Source of the DNA: Bullera alba
Lineage: Eukaryota; Basidiomycota; Tremellomycetes; Tremellales; Bulleraceae
Length of the DNA: 64,000 bases
Direction: 5' to 3'
Assembly (NCBI GenBank): GCA_001600095.1
Contig: BCIX01000006.1
Location: forward strand, 1,116,001 to 1,180,000
This document shows, one piece after another, positions 47,101 to 58,439 of the stretch (the first letter of the stretch is position 1; each line of letters begins with the position of its first letter). The translations under genes and the position numbers were made by a program. The notes under the pieces were generated by a model, which ran no database searches, was not told the DNA's origin, and saw only the letters and a list, made by a program, of their open reading frames with translations.

Positions 47101-47299
47101 ATACTGACGAATTGTCTAGGCCTTCGTTTGGTTCTGCAACGCAGTGTGCAAATGGCAACACCCATCCACGCAGCTGGACACGATGTTCCGACAAATTCTG
47201 CAGGGCTTCAAAGCGAGTCTCGGAGCAAGCTGGGATCAACTCACGACCACCTTCCCTCCTGTCATTCGACAACGTTTGGCGGAGCGATACGACGTCTAG
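44151..47299 (+). CDS. KAP104: Transportin (karyopherin beta-2)
   Basis: Nuclear import receptor for PY-NLS cargo such as hnRNP proteins. Starts MSWQPQQQGLDEVLNMLRQ at 44151, the first intron being 44250-44314. HEAT repeats run through the protein: LAGLQDKDQIIRQTVGAVIT, GCFNTLAKLCEDYPHKLDF, and HLPQLVPWLISSLKDKKALV with RSITCWTLGRYASW. The family's long acidic loop in repeat 8 is present (EEEDDDDEDYDDEDDDEGAG). Late exons read CNNAAWAVGEIALQYAG and NAAVTIGRLGLVAP, and the ending is LTTTFPPVIRQRLAERYDV at 47299. The approximate 900-residue length and order match transportin-1/Kap104. Seven or so introns are present. The assignment is confident. Confidence 0.93.
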
Positions 47300-47902
47300 G
47301 CGATCCCCGCACGGAACGGTATCGACTCTGGAGCGCGCTCGACGTTCGACACCTTGTCGCCAGATACCCACCTGCAGCATCTCTTGACCGATATTCCCCG
47401 ACTTGACGATGGATCTGTACTTGGCTTGTAGAACGGCGGCTTTACGGAAGAGCTTCGATTTCACGACCCCAAAAAGTAGTAGTAGTAGTAGGTACCTGAC
47501 ACGACCACGTCCATATAGCATAGATGACTTGACTTGACCTTACGTCAGGCAAGCCCGAGATTCGAGCATACATACATTACATACATTTATACAGTAGATA
47601 GCATCGGAGAGCAAGAGTACAAGTAGAATATGTAGGGTCGCACCACAGATGCACCACAGCCATGTAACCGTATAGCGAAGTAGGCCTCGAGGCAAGCATG
47701 TCCACCTGCTATCACCGGGTGGGAACGTGCTTGCCTACCCACGGTCACCAACTCCAGCCGAGCTCATACCGAGATTTGATTCCGCTCCACGCGTCGCGTC
47801 CGACCAAACAAACAAAAATACATGACCGCACACCAACAACATGAGGCATTGACTCGCTCAGTCACTGTATCATCCACTGTATCATCATTCAGCTGCGCCA
47901 TC
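47300..47902. other. KAP104 3' flank and SMC4 promoter
   Basis: About 600 bp with a TAG microsatellite at 47476-47491 and AT-rich ATACATTTATACAG-like sequence near 47580. The SMC4 frame is open upstream of the chosen ATG to 47822, so the promoter boundary is soft. Confidence 0.45.
47476..47491 (+). repeat. TAG trinucleotide microsatellite
   Basis: Five consecutive TAG units shortly after the transportin stop codon. Confidence 0.85.
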
Positions 47903-50900
47903 ATGCCGCCTAGGAGACCTACCACTGGTCCAGCCGCCGCGGCCGCCGCGTCAGGTCGATCAGCAAGGACGGCATCAAGCTCAAGTCGTCGAGCGAAAGT
48001 CCCCTCGCCGGCACCCTCCGATAGCGATAGTGGACTCCCCGACGAGGACGAGGAGATGGTCAAACCAGCCCCGAAGAAAGTCACAAGAGGGCGTGTCTCG
48101 AAAGCCACGGCTTCTAGGCCATCGACATCGACTAGGCGAAGTGCGAGATTGAGCATGGCTAGTAATATGAGCGAGGGGTCTATATCGGAGTCAGCGCAGA
48201 GTGACGCCTTGAGCCAGGGAGAGGAAGAGGATGAAGAAGAGACTCTGAAGCCGGCAAAGGCGGCCAAGGGAAGGAGTGGATCTGCTGCGGTGTCAAAAGC
48301 GAAGAAACCTCCGAGTAGGAAGAGGGTCGTGGAATCGAGCGATGAAGATGAGGAAGAAGAAACGCCGACAATACACCCATCCAAGGCTGCGATCCCCCAA
48401 CTTGTCTCCGAGGATGAGAGTGGGAACCAGGAAGAAGTGGATATAGATGCGACACCAGCACCCAAACGGCCGTCGAAGATCGCTGTAGCGTCTGACGAGG
48501 AAGAGGAGGATGTTGAGGCTACGCCGGCTCCCAAACGATCGACAAAGGTCAGGATGGATTCAGATGAGGAGGACCTCGAGGACTTCGAAGCGACGCCCGC
48601 ACCCAAGCGTACCGCACCTTTCGGTCAGGTGCCTGTGATCTCGGAGCCGGTACAGTCGCCACAGGCCACCAAACCAATATCACATACCGAAATCGACGAC
48701 GAGGACGCAGAAGAAGCCGATAAGACGATCACGCTGGAATCCTCCGACTTGGCCGGCAATCTCCCTCCAGTCACCCCTCCACGGCCCACAGCCTCCCAAG
48801 ACCCATCGTCCTCGCGAATCCCGCTAACTCCTGGACCATCTACTCAACAGGCACCCAAGCCTACTGGACCTAAACCCCGTTTGACCATTCACAAACTCGT
48901 GTTGGTCAACTTCAAGTCCTATGCCGGCAGGCAGGAGATCGGTCCCTTCCACAAGTCATTCAGTGCCATTGTCGGGCCGAACGGTAGTGGAAAGAGTAAT
49001 ACCATCGACGCGCTACTGTTCGTCTTTGGTTACAGGGCTAGTAAGATGAGACAAGGGAAATTGAGCGAGTTGATTCACAACTCGGCTGGGAAAGAGGGAC
49101 TTGAGACTTGCTCTGTGGAAGTCTGGTTCCGAGAGATTGTCGATCTGGTAAGTCGGTGCTCAGATGGTGTAAGAATGCCATTGCTAAGACAAGCTTCTAG
49201 CCTGGAGTCGACAAGTTCCTACTGGTGCCAAACTCGCAACTGGTGGTCACGAGGACTGCATTCAGAAATAACTCATCCAAGTACACGATCAACGACAAGA
49301 CGAGCTCTTTCTCCGAAGTGACCACTTTGCTCAAAGGAAAGGGTATCGACCTGGACCATAACCGATTCTTGATCTTACAGGTGCGGTCAGCTGAATAGCT
49401 TTTTTCTGAGCGAAAGCTGACACTCGTTCGGTAGGGTGAGGTCGAGTCGATTGCCCAGATGAAGGCCAAAGCCCAGAACGAGCACGAAGACGGTCTTTTG
49501 GAGTATCTCGAGGATATCATCGGCACGACAAAGTACAAAGAGCCCATCGAGCAGGCCTCACAGGAAGTGGAGACGCTGAACGAGGAACGAGGCGAGAAGA
49601 TGAACAGACTCAGAGTGGTAGAGCGGGAAAAGTCGGCTCTCGAGGTGAGCTCATGATCTGACAGTACCAATCGACTAGCTGACCATCGATTTAGGACAAG
49701 AAGCGCGAGGCCGAGGACTTCTTGCGAGACTCGAACGAGTTGACGAGAAAGAAATCGCTTTTGTGGCAGTTCCACATGCACACGCTGAACAACAACTTGG
49801 ACATCACGACAAAAGCGATTGTAGGTCTTCCATCGATCTCCACCATGTACGGAAATACTGACACACCTGTCTAGGACGCCTTGACGACCGAGCTAGCCGA
49901 CGAGCAACAACGGAACGCTGGGCATCTCGCTGAGATCGCTGATCTGCAGAAAGGCTACGAGGAGAAATTGACAGCTTTCGAGGTGAGACATCGCGGAAGC
50001 TTCAAGGATGTGCGAGGTGGCTGATCGCCTCGGCGGTGTAGGAAGTCAAAAGATTGTCAGATGCTCTGGTCAAGGATTCGAAGAAGTTCGAGAAGGAAGA
50101 GGTCGGCTTGCAAGAGAAGAAGAAGCACTTGAACACCAAGTTGAAAAAGCTGAAGAAATCTCTGACTGATGTGAGTACTGCTTCAGCTAGCTACGGACGA
50201 GTTGGGCGCCGCTGATGGGACCATCCAGGATGGACACTCTAAATCCGAAGCTTCAGCGACGTTCGAGAATCTCTCCGCGGAACTAGAGACCAATCGAGCC
50301 AAGGTGACGACCCTTGAATCGAAATTGGAGACCGAAGAGGCTGAGTTGGAAGAGATCCGGGACGGCCTGAAAGGTCAGCTCGCAGCTTTGAAATTGATGA
50401 CACTAGCTGACTCTATCGTAGACAAGACCGACGAGTTCACCACTAAGATTGAAGCCAAGCAGCGAGAGCTCGAGCCGTGGACCGCCAAGATCAGCGAGAA
50501 GCAGTCTGCAATCGATGTAGCCACCTCGGAGAGGGATCTCCTGATACAGAAAGCCACTGGAGCCCAAACCGCCTTGGACGAGGCAAAGGAGAGCCTCAAG
50601 TCGCTCAAGGAGGGCGGTCAGGGTAAACAGGAGCAATATGCCGAGCTGAAGAAGGAGGCTGCAAAGGTTAAGAAAGCGCTCGCTGAGAAGGAGCAGGAGT
50701 TTGAGGTGAGCTAGAACATGTGCCTTTTCTCGTTGTTCGGTTAAGGCTGACAGCCAACAGTCTCTGTCGAGCCAAGCAGAAGTCCTCAGGACAAAGGTGT
50801 CCACGTCGAGGTCCAAGACCGACGAGGCGAGGGCATCGCTGGCAGCAGACAAGTCGGAGAATGCGGTGTTGAGCAGTCTAAACAAGTTGAAGACGCAAGG

Positions 50901-53750
50901 CCGGATCAAGGGCTTCCATGTGAGTTGACTGATACTCGACTGCGTGGATATGTCTGACAGCATCGTAGGGCCGATTGGGTGACCTCGGTGTCATCGACGA
51001 CAAGTACGACGTGGCGGTCACTACAGCTTGTGGATCCCTAAACAACCTGGTAGTCGACACTGTCGAGCAGGGTCAAGCCTGCATCGAGCATCTCCGAAAG
51101 GGCAATGTCGGTCGAGCTTCCTTCATGGTCCTCGAGAAGCTGCCACCCAGAGATCTCAACCCCATCGAGACTCCCGAAAACGTACCGAGGCTCTTCGACC
51201 TGATCAAACCCAAGGACCCAAAGTTTGCGCCTGCATTCTACAAAGGCGTCTTCAACACGCTCGTCGCGAACGACCTGGCCCAAGCTCAACGGATCGGCTA
51301 CGGCAAGAAGCGATGGAGAGTAGTCACGCTCGCCGGTCAACTGATCGACCCGTCTGGTACAATGTCCGGAGGAGGCACAAAGGTCTCCCGCGGTGGTATG
51401 AGCTCGAAATTCGCTGCGGACAAGGTGGCCCCTGAAGTCGTTGTCCGATACGAGCAGGAGAGCGCAGCAGCCGAGAAGAACTTTGCAGAGTTCCAGAGGA
51501 ATCACAAAGAGGTGGAAATCGAAGTCTCACAGCTGAGAAAGAGGTTACCTGAGATTGAGATCTCGATGGAGAAGATCGAGATGGACGTGCAGACTGGTGC
51601 CAAGAGAGTCGCAGAGGCTGAAAAGCGTCTTGCGGAATTACAGTGGGTCCCGTCCCAACCGGGACTGTTACTGGAGGTGCAGGGCAACAGCTGACCTTGC
51701 CTGACAGGACCCAGAGCAAGCCTGATGCGGCCGACGAATCGAGGATCAAGCAGCTCAAGAAGGAGATCAGCTCGCTCGAGAGTGAAGTCGCCAAGTTGCG
51801 CGAGAAGTCATCTGGTATCAGCGATCAGATCAAAGAGCTGCAAAACAAGATCTTGGAGGTGGGAGGTGTCAAACTCCGAGCGATCCAATCCAAAGTCACC
51901 GTCACCAAGGGTCTCCTTGATATGGCCAACGAATCGATCACCAAAGCCGAAGTCGGACAAGCCAAAGCTCAGCGAGATATCGAAAAGCTCAACAAGGCTT
52001 TGGAGAGCAACAAGGTCAAGATCGAAGAAGCAGAGGCCGACGCCGAGGTCGTCGATGGAGACTTGACCGCCTGTACGGCAGACTTGAATGTCTTGAGGGA
52101 AAAGGTTCAAGAAGCCATGGACGCCAGTACCGATGTGCAGGAGGCTTTGGCAGAGGCCAAAGCGGAACTGGACGAGAAATCCGGTCATATCAATGCTTTC
52201 CGAGCACTCGAGGTGAGCTCTACCACAGGCTTCTTGGCGGCAGAAGCTGAGCTGACAATGCTATTAGATGGATATCAAGCAGAAGATTGAGGACAACGCT
52301 CGGATCCAGAAAGACAGCAAGAACAAGTTCGAACACTGGAGAAAGAGGCACGATGAACTGGAGCTCGCCTTCGTCGAGTGAGCTGCCCCCTTCCTACATG
52401 AGATCAAAAGCTGACCATACATAAAGCGAGGACGACGAGGAAGAGGAAGATGGCGCCGTCGAAGAAGACGAGAGCAAGACGGCAGGCGACATCACGACTC
52501 AGACCGCCGAGACTACCGAAGAAGGGGACCGATCAGTCCAAGTTGATAAGCAGCCCAAGAAGAGGTCCAAGAATGACTCGATGGAGCTGCCAGAGTACAG
52601 CACCGACGAGTTGAGGACTGTCGACAAGGAGATGCTCAATGCCGAGATCACCCAGCTGGAAGGTATGTCTGCGACGCGGATCCGAGAAGTCTTTTGCTGA
52701 TCTCAATTGCAGAGGATATCGGAAAGGCGAAACCCAATCTCAACGTCCTGGTCGAGTACCGAAGGCGAGAGGCCGAGTTCCTGGATCGAGCCAGGGACAT
52801 GGAAGCAGTTACCTCGTCCCGAGATGCCGCAAAGAAGCGGTACGATGATCTGCGGAAAGTTCGACTCGACGAGTTTATGGCTGGATTCTCCGCCATCAGT
52901 TCCAAGCTCAAGGAGATGTATCAGGTGAGCCTTCCCAGGATATGTAAAAGACTCGGCGCTGATCTCCCGCTCGCAGATGATCACCATGGGCGGTAACGCC
53001 GAGATTGAGTTGATTGACAGCATGGATCCGTTCTCCGAGGGTATGTGAAGTGGATGCCAAGGTTTGAGAACTTCCTGACACTCCATCTTACAGGTGTCGT
53101 ACTGTCAATCATGCCGCCAAAGAAGTCTTGGAGAGCAATCGCCAATCTGTCCGGAGGAGAGAAGACGCTGGCTTCCTTGGCTCTGGTATTCGCCCTACAT
53201 GTGTTCAAGGTGGGTACCAAGAGACAGTCATTGGTCAATAGCTGAGCATCTCCTAGCCAACGCCACTCTACTTCATGGACGAGATTGATGCCGCTTTGGA
53301 TTTCAAGAACGTGTCGATTGTAGCAAATTACATCCAGTCAAAGACACAAGCGGCTCAATTGTGAGCAAAAGTCAAATTCAATGGACGTTCAGGATGACTG
53401 ACTTTTGCTTAGTATCGTCATTTCCCTCCGAAACGACATGTTCGAACTGGCCCACCGACTCGTTGGTATCTACAAGACATCGAATGTAAGCACCGAGTCC
53501 TGAACATCAGCGGTTAAAATCACGCTAATGATCTACTTAGTGCACGAAGTCCGTGGCTATCGACAACAAAGACTTGCGGACGCAAGCGGTGCCCAAGCCC
53601 AGACGGCCTTTAGGACCCGGATCCCCAGATAAGACTCAGCAGAGACCACGGCCATCGCATCTGACGGTACCCGCGACCATGCGCAAGTTGCCTTCTGCGT
53701 CTCAAAGCTCGCAGCCTCCCCCTGCGTCGCCGTTGGCATCGAGAGTCTGA
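47903..53750 (+). CDS. SMC4: Condensin subunit SMC4
   Basis: Core ATPase of condensin (pairs with SMC2), needed for mitotic chromosome compaction. Start MPPRRPTTGPAAAA at 47903; an in-frame ATG at 47822 would add 27 residues. About 325 disordered, acidic residues with three ATPAPKR repeats come first. Then LTIHKLVLVNFKSYAGRQEI and Walker A GPNGSGKSN (about residue 358), then coiled coil. The SMC4-typical hinge reads GRLGDLGVIDDKYDVAVTTA. The second coiled coil follows, then the ABC signature NLSGGEKTLASLALVFALHV, Walker B LYFMDEIDAALDFKN and FIVISLRNDMFELAHRLVGI with YKT. It ends at 53750 after about a dozen introns. The long N-terminal extension is usual for SMC4. Convergent with HEM13. Confidence 0.95.
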
Positions 53751-53933
53751 GCAAAGGTGTGATTTGCTGGCTCGGTATAATCATCTAGATACAATTTTGG
53801 CGTACTATTCGTTCACGGTATGAGTACAGGACATTTCCGTTGTATAACAGTTCTTGGGGGTTCGCAATGACATTGGGACGCAGAGATGTGATTGATGCAT
53901 TGATGCAAGTGCAGAGACCGAATCTATGCCCAC

Positions 53934-55535
53934 TCTCTGGGGTTCTTCAACAATTCTATCAGATCGCCCTCCTTGGTGCCCGGTTTGCCCATCTCGGACA
54001 TGTACTCCCATCTCGCGGTTTCAGGCAGACTGGCAGAAGATCAACGCCACTAGCATAGGCATCGAGCCGGGACTCACCTCATGAGGATACTCTCTATCCT
54101 AGCTCCTGGGGTCATCAGGCCAAACTTCGTCCCTCTGTCATGTACCAAGTTGAATTCGACATATCTCCCTCTTCTTAGCAGCTGCCATCGGCGCTCCTCC
54201 TCTGTCCAGCCCATATCCTTATTCTTCCATACTATAGGCACGTATGACGGCAGGAACGATGAAGAGACATCTTTGACAAAGCTGAAAATCTCATTTTGAT
54301 TTAGATTTTTGTCCGAATGAATGGGCGAAGAGGTCGTTAGGTCGTCGAAGAAGATTCCACCTACACCCCTAGATTCGTTCCTATGCGTGATGTAGAAGTA
54401 TTTGTCGCACCATGGCTTGAACACGTTCCAGTATCGCTTGTCGTGTTTGTCACAAGCGTCCTTGAGCGTCGAGTGGAAATGCTTGATGTCGCCTTCGTCA
54501 GTGTACGAAGGGGTCAAGTCGGAACCACCGCCGAACCACCATGCGACAGGGTCACCATTGGGGTTTTTGGGGTCTTCGACCTCGAAATAGCGATAGTTTA
54601 GGTGTACTGTTGGCACATGTGGGTTCCTGGGGTGAATTACAATTGAGAGGCCAGTTGCGAAGAACGGCATGGATTCGGTGGAGATTGGTAGTGAGGAGTG
54701 ATCCGCTCGCATCTGTCGCTGAGCCGCTGGCGGTAGTTGACCATGGACGATAGAAACATTGACACCGGCTTTCTCAAATACTCTGCCGTTGGCGAGAACG
54801 CATGACGAGCCTTCACCACCTTCAGGTCGGATCCAGGCATCTCTCAGGAACTTGGGTGGTGGTGTGGACGATGGTGCAGGGTCGGATGGGTGGGGTGGAT
54901 GTGAAGCCTCGATAGCTTCGAGCGTAGTGACGATATGGTCTTGTAGCTCTTTGACCCATGTGGCCATCCGTATTCTCATGGGGTTCTGCGGAAGGTTCTC
55001 GTCAGAATTGTATACTAGAATGGGTCCAGGCCGTCTCATCGAGTTATAACTGCTCACCCTTGGATCATCATGCTCATACGCATCAACTGGTTTCCAGGGA
55101 TATCCATGAGTGTCGACAAACTCGATAGCCGGTGCTCCATCACATCTCAGTTTGCCCTGATACCGGATGGTGCAGTCAGCATCCTCACCAAAATCTGTGA
55201 CTCTGCTACGGCCACACTCACATCGTCAGCCGAGACACCTCGACCAAAGACCACAGTTGCGAGACCAATCCCGAAGCCCACAGCTGCTGGCACGGCTAAC
55301 GAGCGAGCGCGAGACGAGCTTCCTGGTTTTTGACTTGGCTCAGGCCCTGTGGAATTGTAGCGTCTCTGAGATGAGCCTATGATAGATCCCGAGTATCAGC
55401 ATGGACAATCCAGAATTGGGCTGACAGTTTGGTAGGCATACCGGGCAGTGAGATTATCCGTCGAGGAGCAACAGTCTTCGAGCTGGTCGCTGATTGTCGC
55501 AGGCTCCCACGGAGCGATAGTCCTACACGGCTCAT
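53934..55535 (-). CDS. HEM13: Coproporphyrinogen III oxidase with N-terminal presequence
   Basis: Oxygen-dependent oxidase that converts coproporphyrinogen III to protoporphyrinogen IX in haem synthesis. Catalytic-domain markers: MATWVKELQDHIVTTLEAIE, SIVHGQLPPAAQRQMRADHS, HVPTVHLNYRYFEV, WWFGGGSDLTPSYTDE, SRGVGGIFFDDL, RRGRYVEFNLVHDRGTKFGL. The C-terminus after an intron is LPETARWEYMSEMGKPGTKE, ending NPREWA at 53934. Upstream exons give MSRVGLSLRGSLRQSATSSK, a basic Ser/Arg-rich mitochondrial-type presequence, then a hydrophobic segment (LAVPAAVGFGIGLATVVFG). This suggests mitochondrial intermembrane-space anchoring, unlike the cytosolic S. cerevisiae enzyme. Introns are phase-consistent. 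Divergent from COQ8 (286 bp). Confidence 0.93.
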
Positions 55536-55821
55536 AGTGCTGTGATCAAGCTGGAACGAGCTGAGATCCAAATTGAGATTGCTGGTAACATATGCTTACA
55601 AGGCTAGAAGATCGAAATTGGGTCCGAGACGGATGGTCGATGGATGCCGGTCGTGTCCGAAGCTCGAAGTTGCCGTTGCCGATAATTTCAACTGCCGCTA
55701 CAACTCTACAACTGTCCACTATCGGTCCACTGTCACACCACGATCCGAAACCGAACAGCTCGACTGCGACTCGTTCCGACCCCAAGTCTCTGTACCGGCT
55801 ACAGGGTATTCTTGGACCACT
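55536..55821. promoter_or_regulatory. Bidirectional promoter HEM13 / COQ8
   Basis: 286 bp separate the two start codons. The COQ8 frame is open upstream of its ATG to about 55573, so the exact COQ8 start could shift. No TATA box is obvious. Confidence 0.5.
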
Positions 55822-58140
55822 ATGTTGTCCTCAGCACTGAGGGTGTTGGCTCGATCTGCGGCGCTGCAGTTGGAAGAAGCGGCTCTGGCATCCCGATCGT
55901 CAGCTCGCAAGGGCAAGGGCAGGGCAGAAGGGCCTTCAGAAATCCGGCATGTCAATCAACCAAGATCGTCTTCTCAAACGACATGGTCGACAAGCACTGC
56001 TGCGACATCGGAAGCGACATCGCAACCTACGTTGGCCTCATCGTCGAAATTGCCCGATGGGATGTTGTCACCTCGGACGATCCCATCTTCTGCTCCCGAT
56101 ACCACGACGAAACATCGCGGGCCGGATTCGCACCGACTAGATGAGGTGGTGGTGGACATACCAGTAGCTGATTCTGGAGGAGCAGAGGTACCTGGTCAGT
56201 CTGGACTGGAGGCAGATCGGAAACTGCCGGACCGAAACCTGTCACCGAAGATTCTTCCGCAAAGTCAGAGTGAATCGACGTCACCGCTTCTCACCAAGAT
56301 CGACCAACATAAAGAGGATGTCACTGCTCCTCTGGCGTCTCTCGATCCTCCGTCTTCTATCACATCTCAGCCTGACAACTCTCCACTCACAGCATTCGAC
56401 CCCTTGAGCCCGCCGGAACCACAAACAGCACCCGAGTCGAAGGCCCAACCTCTGAAGGTCGAGCCCGAGAACACTATTCTAACATCGGAGGAAGATGATG
56501 TCAGTAAAACGATCCTCTTGGTATCTCTATGGGGATAGGGCTGACATATTATAAGGCGCCGGTCACACTGCGAGCGTCCAAAGTCCCTTCATCAAGAATC
56601 GGTCGTTTGTTTCACTATGGCTGTGAGTCACGCTCGAAGTCTGCAAGAAATGGTCGTGCTTACTTGATTCAGCTCTTGCCGCGTCACTTTCAATGGGCGC
56701 AGCGTCTGAATCCTTCAGACGGTCGACTGGAGGCGGAGGACAGGGCAGCGTTTTCATGAGCGATGCCAATGTCAAGCGACTGGTAGCGACTTTGGGGAAG
56801 ATGCGAGGGGCAGCGTTGAAGCTCGGCCAGTTTATGAGCATACAGGGCGAGTGCACGGCCGGAAGTCTGGAGGGAGTGACAAGCTGACTCGTCGTAGACA
56901 ACCACATGTTGCCCCCTGAAATAGAGAAAGTTCTCCAGCAGGTCCAAGCTCATGCGAACTACATGCCAGATTGGCAAATGGAGGTGGGTCTGCTTCACAG
57001 CTTCCTGTGTCTAAGCTCATACAGGATGCCTAGCGAGTCATGTCTACGGAGCTCGGATCCGATTGGCAGAACCTGTTTTCCTCATTTGATCGGATGCCCT
57101 TCGCCTCGGCCTCGATCGGTCAAGTGCACAAAGCGACATTGGCTTCAACAAACACTCCAGTCGCGGTAAAGATCCAGTTCCCCGGTATCGCCTCGTCAAT
57201 CGAGTCGGATCTGTCTAACCTGTCTATTTTGATTCGATCCTCGGCTCTGCTGCCAAAGGGACTGTATCTTCAGAATACAATCGCTGTAATGAGACGGGAA
57301 TTGGAGGATGAATGCGACTACATCCGGGAAGGAGAATCGGGCAGGCGGTTTCACCGAGAGCTCGCCGGGGACGATTTCTTCGTGGTACCTCAAGTCTTCG
57401 ATGAAGCGACCACCGGAAAAGTGTTGACGAGTGAATGGATGAGCGGGAAGCCATTGAGCAGGATGAAGAACATGTCTCAGGAGACTCGGGACAAGGTGTG
57501 TCCAGCGGTCGCAGAGGAGAAGTGCTTGACTGACAGTCTTCGCCAGATCGGCAAGAATATCCTACGACTTTGTCTCCAGGAGCTGTTCAAATTCCGCTTC
57601 ATGCAGACGGACCCTAATTGGGCAAACTTCATGTACGACCAGCAAAATGACAAGCTGCAATTGATCGACTTTGGCGCTTCGAGGGAGTACACCAAGGAAT
57701 TCATGGACGGGTGGTTTAGACTACTCAGAGGGGCTTTGACGGGAGATAGAGAGGTTATGCGTCAGGAAAGTCTGAATTTGGGATATCTTACGGGAGAGGA
57801 GAACGAGGTGAGTGCAAGACAGCAGAGACGATGCAACTCACTGACCGGAATCGCTATACAGGAAATGCTGGACGCACACCTAAAATCAATGTCGCTGGTC
57901 GCTTCGCCATTCTGCCACGAGGGCAAGTATGAGTTTGCCAATCAGACCATTACAGACTCTGTCAGGGCCTTGATCCCAATCATGCTTCGACACCGACTTA
58001 CGCCTCCCCCGCCCGAGACGTACTCGCTAAATCGAAAGCTGAGCGGCGCGTTCCTCATGTGCGCGAGGCTGGGTGCCAATGTCGACTGTCAGCAGCTATG
58101 GGAGGAGCATGTCGCGGGGTACAAGGAGGGACCGGAGTAG
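55822..58140 (+). CDS. COQ8: COQ8/ADCK-type atypical kinase of coenzyme Q synthesis
   Basis: Mitochondrial UbiB/ABC1-family ATPase that supports the coenzyme Q biosynthetic complex. Start MLSSALRVLARSAALQLEEA at 55822 looks like a targeting helix, followed by about 200 disordered residues. Then the family-specific KxGQ motif (GAALKLGQFMSIQDNHML), the Ala/Ser-rich nucleotide loop (FASASIGQVHKATL), the Lys of AVKIQFPG, the ECDY motif (MRRELEDECDYIREGESGRR), the catalytic loop QTDPNWANFMYD and the metal-binding LIDFGASREY. It ends WEEHVAGYKEGPE at 58140. Introns include one near 57496-57541 and one near 57808-57860. All hallmark motifs are present, so it should be functional. Confidence 0.92.
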
Positions 58141-58439
58141 AGACGCCATCCCGATCATGAGCAGGACCGGGTTTGACACCAGGGCTCAGCGGTCCGCTTA
58201 TCCTGCATAGGTAGTTGCGCGGCAGCTATGACATTCTGCTGCTCCGCTTTCGGGCATCTGGCATCGCACGTGTGTCAGTACTACGTAGATTGCCAATGTC
58301 GCAGAAAACAACAGAGTACAGCATGCATACGGTTACGACCTGACAGAGGCCCCATTCCTGTTCACATCTTACCTTAACCAGCCCAACATCCTTGATCGAC
58401 TCCACCAGGGAGAGCTCCAAAGCTGGAGCAACCTCGGAA
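58141..58439. other. COQ8 3' flank
   Basis: Nothing supportable apart from the presumed COQ8 3' UTR. A minus-strand open frame with LPWPAQHPCSIDSEVAPA crosses into it from the right and belongs to the unclear locus described next. Confidence 0.35.
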
